A DNA stretch of 64,000 nucleotides from assembly GCA_030645495.1 (NCBI GenBank), contig JAUSLV010000011.1, positions 1 through 64,000 of the forward strand. Reading direction: 5' to 3'. The first letter of the stretch is position 1. Every line of letters starts with the position of its first letter. The notes beneath the pieces are model-generated. The model searched no databases. It was not told the origin of the DNA and saw only the letters and a program-made list of their open reading frames with translations. The position numbers and the translations under genes were made by a program. Below are positions 32,927 to 41,433 of the stretch, in pieces. The DNA is from Actinomycetota bacterium (lineage in GTDB: Bacteria; Actinomycetota; Acidimicrobiia; Acidimicrobiales; Ilumatobacteraceae).

Positions 32927-34024
32927 ATGAGCAACGAAGCACACGTGCTGACACCCCGTACCCACTCGCTGAACGACGTGCGGGCGCATATTCCCGAGGC
33001 CTGCTACCGCCGCTCGGCATGGCGCGCCGCCGTGGCGCTCGCGCAAGGGGCGGTGCTCTACGTGGTACCGCTGACGCTGTTGCTGTTCACGGATCGCTGG
33101 TGGGCGCTCGCGCTGCTGTGGCCGCTCGCGGGGCTCGGCGCGGCCGGGCTGTTCGTGCTGGGCCACGATGCGTCGCACGGCGCTCTTTTCGACTCGCGCC
33201 GGGCGAACCGCTTGGCCGCTCGTGCCGCGATGGTGCCCGCGTTGCACGCGGAGGCCGCGTGGGACCTGGGGCACAACCGAGTGCACCACGGCTACACCAC
33301 TCGACAGGGTTTCGACTTCGTGTGGCACCCCGCCACGGTCGAGCAATACCGGTCGATGGGTCGCCTCGCCCGGCTGCAACACCGCATCGAGTGGTCGTTC
33401 CTCGGCTCAGGCGCCTACTTCTTGCGTGAGGTGTGGTGGAACAAGATGTGGAAGTTCAGCGCGCCGGGCAAGCGCCACCACGACATCCAGCGCGACAAGA
33501 TCTGGGTGGCAGTGGTGGCCGGTCTCGCGATCGCCGGTGCAGTCGTGTTCGGTGCGCTCACCGGCGGTCTGCTGACGGCGATCTGGGTGCCGATCAAGCT
33601 GTTCATCATCCCGTTCCTGCTGTTCATCCATGTGATCGGCTGGGCCGTCTACGTGCACCACGTGGCGCCCGACATCCGCTGGTGGGACCGCAAGGAGTGG
33701 ACCCAGTTCCGCGGTCAGATGGAATCAACGACGATCCTGCACATCAACCCGGTCGTGAACAAGTTGTACATGTACAACATCATGGTGCACGTGCCACACC
33801 ACGTCGACCAGCGACTCGCCTTCCACCAGTTGCCGGCCGCAGCCAAGGCGATTTCGGCGGCGTTCCCCGACACGGTGCGGTCGTCGCGGTTCCGTGTGCG
33901 CGACTACCTGCGCACGACGAAGACATGCAAGCTGTACGACTTCGCGTCGGCGACGTGGCTGCCGTACTCGGCAGCGAAGGTCGCCCCGGCTGCGGCCACT
34001 GTCGCTGAGCCCGCTACCGCCTGA
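32927..34024 (+). CDS. Membrane fatty acid desaturase-type di-iron enzyme
   Basis: A 365-residue integral membrane protein. The three histidine boxes of membrane desaturases and hydroxylases are present: GHDASHG near residue 79, HNRVHHGYT near 116 and HVPHHVDQRL near 289. Hydrophobic segments lie at about 35-80 and 195-245. It should introduce a double bond or hydroxyl group into an acyl chain at the cytoplasmic membrane. A perfect palindrome sits directly upstream, suggesting repressor control. Its stop abuts the stop of the convergent gene as TGATCA. Confidence 0.9.
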   Translation: MSNEAHVLTPRTHSLNDVRAHIPEACYRRSAWRAAVALAQGAVLYVVPLTLLLFTDRWWALALLWPLAGLGAAGLFVLGHDASHGALFDSRRANRLAARAAMVPALHAEAAWDLGHNRVHHGYTTRQGFDFVWHPATVEQYRSMGRLARLQHRIEWSFLGSGAYFLREVWWNKMWKFSAPGKRHHDIQRDKIWVAVVAGLAIAGAVVFGALTGGLLTAIWVPIKLFIIPFLLFIHVIGWAVYVHHVAPDIRWWDRKEWTQFRGQMESTTILHINPVVNKLYMYNIMVHVPHHVDQRLAFHQLPAAAKAISAAFPDTVRSSRFRVRDYLRTTKTCKLYDFASATWLPYSAAKVAPAAATVAEPATA

Positions 34025-34456
34025 TCACTCCGGGCCCACCACCACCACTGGGCAGTGTGCGTGCGCAGCCACCTGCTGCGCCACCGACCCCATCACCAGC
34101 GTGAGGAAGCCACCGTGCCCCCGCCGGCCGATCACCAGCAGGTCGGCCTCGCTGCTGGCCTCGATGAGCGGAGCGGAACCGGCGCCCTGCACGACGCAGG
34201 TGGTGATCGTGATGCCGTGTGTGTCGGCTTCCACGGCTTTCAGCGCCTCGGCGAGGATTGCCTCTCCGGACTCTTCGAGCGCAGTGGTGGGGTACGGCAC
34301 CATGCCCGTCGGGTCGGCCATGTACGGAAAGTGCCAGGTGTGCAGCAGTTCCACCGCGTCACCGCGCACCCGGGCCTCGGCGAGCGCCCAGCGCAAGGCC
34401 CGCAGAGAGTTCTCGGAGCCGTCGACACCGACCAGGATCTTCTTGTGACCGTTCAT
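34025..34456 (-). CDS. Universal stress protein (UspA family)
   Basis: A 143-residue single-domain Usp. ILVGVDGSENSLRAL is the N-terminal strand, and the ATP-binding motif GRRGHGGFLTLVMGSVAQQV (G-2x-G-9x-G-S) is near residue 110. It likely binds ATP and acts in stress or dormancy. AAGGAG lies 5 nt before the ATG at 34456. It is separated by 85 bp from the SDR gene upstream on the same strand. Confidence 0.92.
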   Translation of the reverse strand: MNGHKKILVGVDGSENSLRALRWALAEARVRGDAVELLHTWHFPYMADPTGMVPYPTTALEESGEAILAEALKAVEADTHGITITTCVVQGAGSAPLIEASSEADLLVIGRRGHGGFLTLVMGSVAQQVAAHAHCPVVVVGPE

Positions 34457-34541
34457 GTCACTCCTTTCGGCGGTGGCGAGTGCATGCCGCGCCGTTGACG
34501 GTATCGCCCGTGGGGTGCTGCGCACCAGGGCCGCATGTCGG

Positions 34542-35339
34542 TTACCGGTCGCCGTCCAGCGACCGCGCCTGCTGCATCAGCGAGAAGCCGTTCTGGATGG
34601 TGAGGCCGCCATCCACCACGATCGGTTGGCCGTTGACGAACGACGCCTGATCGCTCGCCAGCCAGACAGCCGCTCGGCCGATGTCCTCGGGCTGGCCGAG
34701 GCGCGCGGACGGCGTTGCGGCCAGGATCAGGTCGCGCAGTCGCTCGTCGGCCATGTACCCCTTCATCGCTGGGGTCATCGTCACCCCGGGGCAGATGCAG
34801 TTGACCCGAATGCCTCGCGGGCCGAAGTCGACGGCCATCGTGCGGGTGAGGTTGATCACGGCCGCTTTGGTGGCGTTGTACGAGATCAAACCCTGGTCGG
34901 CTCCTAGGCCCGACAGCGACGCGGTGGAGATGATGCTGCTGCCGGGCTGCATGTGCGGCACGGCGTACTTGGCGCCGAAGAACACCGACGACACGTTCGT
35001 GCGCCACACGACGTCCCAGTCGTCGATGGCGAGGTCGATCGCGTCGCCCACTCGCACGGTGGCGGCGTTGTTGAACAACACGTCGAGGCGCCCGAATTCG
35101 GCGACGGTGCGTTCCACCATCGCCTGCACCTGGTGCGGGTCGGCCACGTCGACCTCGATCGCGATGGCCCGGTGGCCGTCGGCCGCGAGGAGGTCGACGG
35201 TCTGCTGTGCCGTGTGCAGGCGAACGTCGGCGACTGCCACCAGCGCGCCCTCGGCGGCGAACAGTTGCGCGCTGGCGCGGCCGATACCCGACCCGGCGCC
35301 GGTGATGATGACGGCCTTGGCGGCCAGGCCGGTGTTCAT
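34542..35339 (-). CDS. Short-chain dehydrogenase/reductase
   Basis: A 265-residue SDR with TGAGSGIGRASA near residue 12, NNAATVRVG, and YNATKAAVINLTRTMA as the catalytic motif. The C terminus WLASDQASFVNGQPIVVDGG is typical of classical SDRs in the 3-oxoacyl-ACP reductase group. GAGAGG precedes the ATG. It follows the SDR at 35369 by 29 bp on the same strand, so the two are probably cotranscribed. Confidence 0.92.
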   Translation of the reverse strand: MNTGLAAKAVIITGAGSGIGRASAQLFAAEGALVAVADVRLHTAQQTVDLLAADGHRAIAIEVDVADPHQVQAMVERTVAEFGRLDVLFNNAATVRVGDAIDLAIDDWDVVWRTNVSSVFFGAKYAVPHMQPGSSIISTASLSGLGADQGLISYNATKAAVINLTRTMAVDFGPRGIRVNCICPGVTMTPAMKGYMADERLRDLILAATPSARLGQPEDIGRAAVWLASDQASFVNGQPIVVDGGLTIQNGFSLMQQARSLDGDR

Positions 35340-35368
35340 GTGAGTGCCTCTCGGTGGGTGCGTAGGGG

Positions 35369-36169
35369 TCAAGCGTGAAGGATCTGGCCGCCGTCGACGT
35401 GCAACGTCTGGCCGGTGATGAAGTCGCTGTCGCTGCAGCTCAGGAACACGGCCACCGGGCCGATGTCGCGGTCCACGTCGCCCCACCGCTTCAGGGGGAT
35501 AGTGCCGGCCAGCTTCTGTTCGCTGCCGGGGCGGGCGTCGAAGAATGCCTGCGCCGAGTCGGTGACGATGGTGGGCACGAGGCAGTTGACGTAGATGCTG
35601 TAGCGGCCCCACTCGTTCGCAGCGGTGCGGGTGAGGGCGCGGATGCCTTCCTTGGCGGCGTTGTAGGCCGAAGTGCCCTTCATCGCCGTGACACCGTTGC
35701 CGCTGCCGAAGTTGATGATCTTGCCACCGTGTTCGCGCATGTACGGGAACACGGCCTGCATGCCGTAGAGCGTGCCTTTGAGACCGGTCTGGAACGTGTA
35801 ATCCCATGTGTCGTCGGGGAACGATTCCAGCGGGATGAAGCCGGGTGAACCCTCCGGCCGGTCGGCGGTGCCGAACCCTTGCGCGTTGTTCACCAGGATG
35901 TCGACGGCACCGAAGTGTTCGAGCGTCTTGGCCACCATCGCGTCGATCTCGTCGCGCGAACCCACGTCGCAGGTGATGCCCAGCGCAGCGCCACCCGAGG
36001 CGAGGATCTCGTCGACCACCTGCTCGACGGTGCCTCGCGATCGCGACGCCACCATCACCTTGGCACCCTCGCGGGCGTACTCGAGGGCGATCGCCCTCCC
36101 GATGCCGCGCCCCGCTCCGGTGACGATCGCGACGCGATCAGCCAGTCTGCCTGTGCCCCCAGTTGACAT
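35369..36169 (-). CDS. Short-chain dehydrogenase/reductase
   Basis: A 266-residue SDR with TGAGRGIGRAIALEY near residue 17, LVNNAQGFG and YNAAKEGIRALTRTAA as catalytic motif. The long segment FGTADRPEGSPGFIPLESFPDD between NNAQ and the catalytic Ser region is larger than in most classical SDRs. It is the first gene of the two-SDR unit and is divergent from the P-type ATPase, separated by 180 bp in which I see no clear operator. A substrate cannot be named. Confidence 0.9.
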   Translation of the reverse strand: MSTGGTGRLADRVAIVTGAGRGIGRAIALEYAREGAKVMVASRSRGTVEQVVDEILASGGAALGITCDVGSRDEIDAMVAKTLEHFGAVDILVNNAQGFGTADRPEGSPGFIPLESFPDDTWDYTFQTGLKGTLYGMQAVFPYMREHGGKIINFGSGNGVTAMKGTSAYNAAKEGIRALTRTAANEWGRYSIYVNCLVPTIVTDSAQAFFDARPGSEQKLAGTIPLKRWGDVDRDIGPVAVFLSCSDSDFITGQTLHVDGGQILHA

Positions 36170-36349
36170 GAGTGTCAAGCTCCCACACTCCGCGGGGGTT
36201 GGGCAAGTATCAGCGCAGGACGAACGTGAGGTCGCCGTCGTCGAACGACTGCCGCGCAAGGTCGCTTCGCCGGGCCTCGGCCCGGTGGTCTCGGGGGGCG
36301 AGGACGCTGTGCCCTTCCCAACGGCCTCAGGACGTGATCCACTGCCACG

Positions 36350-39004
36350 GTGAACAACGTGCATCGCGGCGCGGCCGCCGCTCCGGTGGCCGGTCTCACC
36401 TCGGTGGAGGCGACGCTGCGGCTGGAAGCGGACGGCCCGAACGTGTTGCCCTCGATGGGGCGGCCATCGTTGCTGCGGCGGTTCGTGGGCGAGTTGGTGC
36501 ACTTCTTCGCGCTGATGCTGTGGGTCGCCGGCGCCTTGGCGCTGGTCGGTGGTATGCCACAGCTGGGCATCGCGATCTTCGGTGTGATCATCATCAACGC
36601 GGCGTTCTCCTTCGTGCAGGAGAACCGTGCCGACAGGGCGGCCGAGCGATTGCAGGCGCTGCTGCCCACCCGCGTGACCGTGCGCCGCGACGGGCGGGCG
36701 CAGACGGTGGAGGCCGCCGACGTGGTGATGGGCGATCTCCTGCTAGTGGAGGCCGGCGACCGCATTCCTGCCGACGCGGAGGCGGTGATGGCCAACGGAC
36801 TGTTGCTCGACACGTCGCTGCTCACGGGGGAGAGCACGCCGTCCACGATCGCCGTCGGCGACACGATGCACGCGGGCACGTTCGTGGTGGAGGGCACGGC
36901 GGAGGCCGTGGTGACGGCGGTGGGTGCGGCTTCGCGGCTGGCATCGATCGCCTTGCTCACCACGTCGACCGAGAAGCCGAAGACGCCGCTCACACTCGGT
37001 CTCGCGGTGGTGGTGCGGATGATCGCCTTCCTCGCACTCGGTGTCGGCGGGCTGTTCTTCGGCGTCTCGTTGCTGCTCGGGAACAGCGCCAAGGACGGGT
37101 TCGTGTTCGCCATCGGCGTCACGGTCGCTCTTGTACCAGAAGCGCTGCTGCCCACGGTGACCCTCGCCCTCGCCTGGGGTGCCGAGCAGATGGCCAAGCG
37201 CAACGTGTTGGTGCGCACGTTGGAGGCGGTGGAAACGCTGGGGTCGACCACGTTCATCTGCACCGACAAGACCGGAACCTTGACGATGAATCAGATGACC
37301 GTGGTGTCGGCGTGGACGCCGAAGGCCTCGGCCACGGTGGTCGGCCTCGGCTACGGGCCGACGGCCGACGTGACGGTGGTGGGCGAGCGCGAGGAGGTGC
37401 AGCACCTCGCGTTGGCAGGGGCACGCTGCGCCACTGGGTATGCCTTCGAGAAGGAGGGCGAGTGGTTGGCGCACGGTGATCCGATGGAGGCCGCCGTCGA
37501 CGCCTTCGCCCGCCGGTTGGGCGTCGACATCGATGCCGATCGCACATCGCGCCCCGAGTCGGCCCGCTTCCCCTTCGACCCGCACCGTCGACGGATGTCG
37601 GTGGTGATCGACGGGGAGGTCGTGGTGAAGGGGGCACCCGACCAGGTGCTGCCGCTGTGCGCCGACGTGGATGGTGCCGACGCCGCTGTCGAGGAGATGA
37701 CCACGCGAGGCCTGCGGGTGCTCGCCGTGGCCGACCGTGCGACCGGTGCGAAGGCGGTCGGTTCGGCTGCCGCTGCCGAGCAACACCTACGACTGCGCGG
37801 CCTGCTCGGCCTGCAAGACCCACCACGGCCCGATGTGCACGCGGCGATCGGCGCCTGTCGGAAGGCGAAGGTGAAGATCGCGATGATCACCGGCGATCAC
37901 CCCGAAACGGCTGCCGCGATCGCCACCGAGGTGGGCCTGCGCTGGCCGGACGACCCGGTGCTGGTCGGCTCGGAGCTGCCCACCGACCTCGCCGAACTCG
38001 GCGAGCTGATCGACCACGACGGCGTGGTGATCGCCCGCGTGTCGCCCGAGGACAAGTTGCGCATCGCCCGCGCCCTGCGCGCCCGCCACCACGTGGTGGC
38101 GATGACCGGCGATGGCGTCAACGACGCGCCGGCGTTGCACGAGGCCGACATCGGGATCGCGATGGGTTTGTCGGGCACCGACGTGGCGCGCGAGGCGGCC
38201 GACCTGGTGCTGCTCGACGACCACTTCGCCAGCATCGTCGCCGGTATCGAGCAGGGTCGGGCGACGTACGTGAACTTGCGCCGGTTCCTCACTTACCACC
38301 TCACCGACAACGTCGCCGAGGTGACACCGTTCCTCGTGTGGGTGTTGTCGGGCGGCAAGTTCCCGCTGGCGCTGGGCGTGCTGCAGATCCTCGCGCTCGA
38401 CATCGGCACCGACACCCTGTCAGCCGTCGCACTCGGGGCCGAGCCACCCAGCAAGCACCTGATCGACGGACCGCCGGTGACCGGACACCTGATGAACACC
38501 ACGGTCGTGCGCCGCGCGTTCGGTTGGCTGGGGCCGACGATCGCGGCCATGTCGATGACGGCGTTCGTGGTATCGCTGTGGGCGGCTGGGTGGGGCGTGG
38601 GCGAGCCATGGCCCGATGCTCACGGGATCGCCGCGGCCTCTGGCGCCGCGTTCCTCACGGTGGTGTTCGGGCAGAAGGCGAATGCGTTTGCGTGTCGCAG
38701 TTCCAGCGTGCGGCCCGGTCGACTTGGCTGGACCACGAACCGGATGCTGATCTACACCGGCGTGATCGAATTGGCCTTCGCGCTCACGGTGGTGTGGGTG
38801 GCACCGATCGCGGATCAGCTCGACCAAGCGAACCCGCCGCTGTGGGGATGGGCGGTCGCCTTGATGGCGATGCCGGTGGTGTCGGCGGTCGACGCGATCG
38901 AGAAGCGCCGCCGAATCAGGCGTCAACAGCTCAGGCGCCGCCAGCTCAGGCGTCGAGAACTCAGGCGTCGAGCTGGTGGCCCAGCGCCTGCACGGTCTCG
39001 ATGA
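36350..39004 (+). CDS. P-type cation-transporting ATPase
   Basis: An 884-residue membrane ATPase. The phosphorylated Asp is in CTDKTGTLTMNQ (about residue 306), the actuator loop is DTSLLTGEST and the hinge is MTGDGVNDAPALHEADIGIAM near 584-604. The M4 ion-site motif reads VPEALLPTVTLA, unlike the usual VPEGLP of Ca pumps, so the ion is uncertain. Four N-terminal and about six C-terminal membrane segments fit a type II pump. The start is GTG 36350 without a clear ribosome binding site. The C-terminal tail is a run of QLRRR-like repeats encoded by a tandem DNA repeat. Confidence 0.9.
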   Translation: MNNVHRGAAAAPVAGLTSVEATLRLEADGPNVLPSMGRPSLLRRFVGELVHFFALMLWVAGALALVGGMPQLGIAIFGVIIINAAFSFVQENRADRAAERLQALLPTRVTVRRDGRAQTVEAADVVMGDLLLVEAGDRIPADAEAVMANGLLLDTSLLTGESTPSTIAVGDTMHAGTFVVEGTAEAVVTAVGAASRLASIALLTTSTEKPKTPLTLGLAVVVRMIAFLALGVGGLFFGVSLLLGNSAKDGFVFAIGVTVALVPEALLPTVTLALAWGAEQMAKRNVLVRTLEAVETLGSTTFICTDKTGTLTMNQMTVVSAWTPKASATVVGLGYGPTADVTVVGEREEVQHLALAGARCATGYAFEKEGEWLAHGDPMEAAVDAFARRLGVDIDADRTSRPESARFPFDPHRRRMSVVIDGEVVVKGAPDQVLPLCADVDGADAAVEEMTTRGLRVLAVADRATGAKAVGSAAAAEQHLRLRGLLGLQDPPRPDVHAAIGACRKAKVKIAMITGDHPETAAAIATEVGLRWPDDPVLVGSELPTDLAELGELIDHDGVVIARVSPEDKLRIARALRARHHVVAMTGDGVNDAPALHEADIGIAMGLSGTDVAREAADLVLLDDHFASIVAGIEQGRATYVNLRRFLTYHLTDNVAEVTPFLVWVLSGGKFPLALGVLQILALDIGTDTLSAVALGAEPPSKHLIDGPPVTGHLMNTTVVRRAFGWLGPTIAAMSMTAFVVSLWAAGWGVGEPWPDAHGIAAASGAAFLTVVFGQKANAFACRSSSVRPGRLGWTTNRMLIYTGVIELAFALTVVWVAPIADQLDQANPPLWGWAVALMAMPVVSAVDAIEKRRRIRRQQLRRRQLRRRELRRRAGGPAPARSR
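38913..38972. repeat. Four copies of a 15-bp tandem repeat at a convergent gene junction
   Basis: Units start at 38913, 38928, 38943 and 38958, each close to AGCTCAGGCGTCGAG. On the plus strand they encode the Arg-rich tail of the ATPase; on the minus strand each contains a GCCTGA and therefore repeats the end and stop of the convergent gene. Confidence 0.85.
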
Positions 39005-40115
39005 ACTCGTCGATCATGTCGAACACCACCTGGGCGGATGTCTTGGTCTGGTTCATCGAGCCGACGATCTGACCGACGAAGTAGTTCGTGAGCTGCTCGG
39101 CGCCCGAGCCGGCGCGGTGGGCGGCACGGTCGATACGCACGAGCGCCTCGCCAACGAGCAGCGGCTGCATCGGCATGCCGAGCGGCTGCGGGTGCGTGGG
39201 ATCGTCCCACTCGTCGGTCCAGGCGGTGCGCAACTGGCGGGCGGGCTTGCCCGTACGCGAACGCGAACGCACGGTGTCGGACGACGTGGCCCGCAAGAAC
39301 TTCTGCTTCACCACCGGATGGGTCTCGGCCTCTTCGGTGGTGAGCCACACCGACCCGCACCACACGCCGGCCGCCCCGAGGGCCATCGCTGCGGCCATCT
39401 GCCGGCCGCGGCCGATACCGCCGGCACCCAGCACAGGCACCGGGGCCACGGCGTCGACGATCTCGGGGATCAGCACCATCGTGCCCACTTCGCCCGTGTG
39501 CCCGCCGGCCTCGGCGCCTTGAGCGATGATGATGTCGACGCCCACGTTCACATGGCGCTCGGCGTGCTGCGCCTTGCCGGCGAGGGCACCGACGAGGCGA
39601 CCCTCCTCCTTCGAGCGCTCGATCATGTGGGCCGGCGGCGGGCCGAGCGCATTCACGACCAACGACGGCCGGTGCGCGAGCGCGATCTCCAACAGCGAGT
39701 CGGCCTGTGCCGCAGAGAACGGCGCGGCACGTCCGCCGCTGTCGCCCCACTCGCCACGGCCGGGCACGCGCTCTTCGCGATCGGTGAGCGGCGGCACGTC
39801 GTAGCGGCGCAGGATGTCGTCGACGAACGCCTTGTGCTCGGCGGGGATCAGCGCGCGCACATCGTCGAGCGTGAAGCCGCCGGCATCCCTGCCGGCGTAC
39901 TTGGCGGGCACGATGAGGTCGATGCCGAACGGCTTGTCGCCCACCTCGGCCTCTATCCAGGCGAGATCGATCTCCAGCTGCTCGGGGGAGTGGGCCACTG
40001 CTCCCAGCACGCCCATGCCTCCCGCCTTGGTGACGGCAGCGACGACGTCGCGGCAGTGGGTGAAGGCCAGGATGGGCACGTCGATGCCCAACATCTCGGT
40101 GATTGCCGTCTTCAT
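38961..40115 (-). CDS. Nitronate monooxygenase / 2-nitropropane dioxygenase-like flavoprotein
   Basis: A 384-residue FMN-binding TIM-barrel protein. It begins with TEMLGIDVPILAF and carries QGAEAGGHTGEVGTMVLIPEIVD followed by PVLGAGGIGRGRQMAAAMALGAAGVWCGS, the phosphate-binding loop of the family. Many such annotations cover enzymes with other substrates, including acyl reductases. A perfect palindrome lies 4 nt before its ATG (40115). The 3' end overlaps the ATPase gene by 44 bp inside the tandem repeat. Confidence 0.88.
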   Translation of the reverse strand: MKTAITEMLGIDVPILAFTHCRDVVAAVTKAGGMGVLGAVAHSPEQLEIDLAWIEAEVGDKPFGIDLIVPAKYAGRDAGGFTLDDVRALIPAEHKAFVDDILRRYDVPPLTDREERVPGRGEWGDSGGRAAPFSAAQADSLLEIALAHRPSLVVNALGPPPAHMIERSKEEGRLVGALAGKAQHAERHVNVGVDIIIAQGAEAGGHTGEVGTMVLIPEIVDAVAPVPVLGAGGIGRGRQMAAAMALGAAGVWCGSVWLTTEEAETHPVVKQKFLRATSSDTVRSRSRTGKPARQLRTAWTDEWDDPTHPQPLGMPMQPLLVGEALVRIDRAAHRAGSGAEQLTNYFVGQIVGSMNQTKTSAQVVFDMIDEFIETVQALGHQLDA

Positions 40116-40119
40116 GTTC

Positions 40120-40134
40120 GCAGGGTAACCCTGC
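40120..40134. promoter_or_regulatory. Perfect palindrome at the nitronate-monooxygenase-like start
   Basis: GCAGGGT (40120-40126), A, ACCCTGC (40128-40134). It sits 4 nt before ATG 40115 on the minus strand and about 70 bp from the Rrf2 box. Confidence 0.55.
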
Positions 40135-40206
40135 TGCTCCGGCCAGCTCGTGTCGGCCGACCGTGATCGTGACCAAGGTCCCTGTGGTGTTCGGTCCAGC
40201 AATCGA

Positions 40207-40212
40207 TAAGTT
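40207..40212 (+). promoter_or_regulatory. Candidate leaderless -10 box of the Rrf2 operon
   Basis: TAAGTT, 7 nt before ATG 40220. Confidence 0.5.
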
Positions 40213-40219
40213 GCCGACT

Positions 40220-40624
40220 ATGAGATTGGAGATCAGTCGCCGCGCAGATCTTGCCGTGCGCGCGATGGTGCTGCTCGGTGCCTCCCCGCAACGCTGGAAG
40301 GCCCTCGCGCTCGCCGAGGCGTTGCACACCACGGCGGGGTTCGTGCCGCAGGTGGTCGGGCCCCTGGTGAAGGCCGGGTGGGTGCACTCCGATCCCGGAC
40401 CCACGGGTGGCTACACGGGCGCGGTCGCGCTCGCCGACGTGAGCGTGCTGCAGGTGATCGAGGCGATCGATGGTGCCACCGACCACGGCAGGTGCGTGGT
40501 GGCCGACCGCGAGTGCGGAGGCGAGCCGTGCTCGCTGCACGTCGCCTGGTCGAAGGCGCGGCACGAGCTGATGGCCTCGCTGAACGACACACCACTGTCC
40601 GCGGTGGCCGGTGGTGCCACGTGA
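40220..40624 (+). CDS. Rrf2-family Fe-S regulator
   Basis: A 134-residue Rrf2 regulator. The winged helix spans residues ~1-70 (LEISRRADLAVRAM, GFVPQVVGPLVKAGWV). Three cysteines in GRCVVADRECGGEPCSLH fit the cluster-binding loop of NsrR and IscR-type members. With a RIC repair protein two genes downstream, nitric oxide or iron-sulfur stress sensing is the likely role. The stop overlaps the next start as GTGA, so the three-gene operon is translationally coupled. Confidence 0.88.
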   Translation: MRLEISRRADLAVRAMVLLGASPQRWKALALAEALHTTAGFVPQVVGPLVKAGWVHSDPGPTGGYTGAVALADVSVLQVIEAIDGATDHGRCVVADRECGGEPCSLHVAWSKARHELMASLNDTPLSAVAGGAT

Positions 40625-41433
40625 CCGTCGTGGTAGCGCGGCCGGTCGCCCAGGACCGCGCGTTGTGGAAGCAGGTTGCGTTCCCCAGCGAGCATGGTGG
40701 GTGGGGGCTGACGCTCGAACCTGTATTGCTGGGCCTGTTGGTCGCGCCGTCGTGGGCAGGTGCCGCGCTCGGAGTGGCCGCGTTCGCTGCGTTCCTTGTG
40801 CGCACTCCGCTGAAGCTGGCGATCGGCGACCGCCGCCGCGGCCAGTGGCAGCATCGATCGCGGCTGGCGGCGCGCATCGCCGGCGGGCAGTTGCTGGTGT
40901 TGGCCGCGTGCGCTGCCGTCGGGGTACGTGCGGCGCCAGATCTGCGGTGGGTGCTGCCCGTCGCCGGCGCCGTGCCGTTCGTCGCCGTCGAGCTGTGGTT
41001 CGACGTGCGCAGTCGCGGCCGGCGGCTCGTGCCCGAGCTATGTGGCGCAGCAGGCATTGCCGCTGTGGCCGCGGCGATCGTGCTCGCCGGTGGTGGAGCG
41101 GGCGAACTCGCCGTCGGCGCGTGGCTGGTGCTCGCGGCCCGTTCGGTGGGAGCGATCCCGTTCGTGCGCGTGCAGATCAGGCGCATGCGGCACGGCGTCG
41201 GCAGCCGTGGTCACAGCGATGGCGCCCAGGCCGTGGCGCTGGCGATCGGCGCGGTGGCGGTGGTGCTTGATCGCCGATTGGCGGTGGGCGCCGGCTGGCT
41301 GGCCGTGCTGGCCGTGGTGCAGATCGTGTGGGTGCGGCGCGAGCCGACGCCACCGAAGGTGTTGGGAATCCGCCAGATGGCCCTGGGTATCGGGTTGGTG
41401 CTGGCCACGAGTACAGGGGTGTGGATGCTGTGA
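40621..41433 (+). CDS. YwiC-like membrane protein
   Basis: A 270-residue integral membrane protein with about eight hydrophobic segments. The N-terminal motif FPSEHGGWGLTLEPVLLGLL and the segment LVRTPLKLAIGDRR match YwiC-like proteins. Its function is unknown; in Bacillus subtilis ywiC lies near the fnr, arfM and nar genes. Here it is sandwiched between an Rrf2 regulator and a RIC protein with GTGA overlaps at both ends, suggesting a membrane role in nitrosative or anaerobic stress. That link is inference. Confidence 0.85.
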   Translation: MTVVVARPVAQDRALWKQVAFPSEHGGWGLTLEPVLLGLLVAPSWAGAALGVAAFAAFLVRTPLKLAIGDRRRGQWQHRSRLAARIAGGQLLVLAACAAVGVRAAPDLRWVLPVAGAVPFVAVELWFDVRSRGRRLVPELCGAAGIAAVAAAIVLAGGGAGELAVGAWLVLAARSVGAIPFVRVQIRRMRHGVGSRGHSDGAQAVALAIGAVAVVLDRRLAVGAGWLAVLAVVQIVWVRREPTPPKVLGIRQMALGIGLVLATSTGVWML

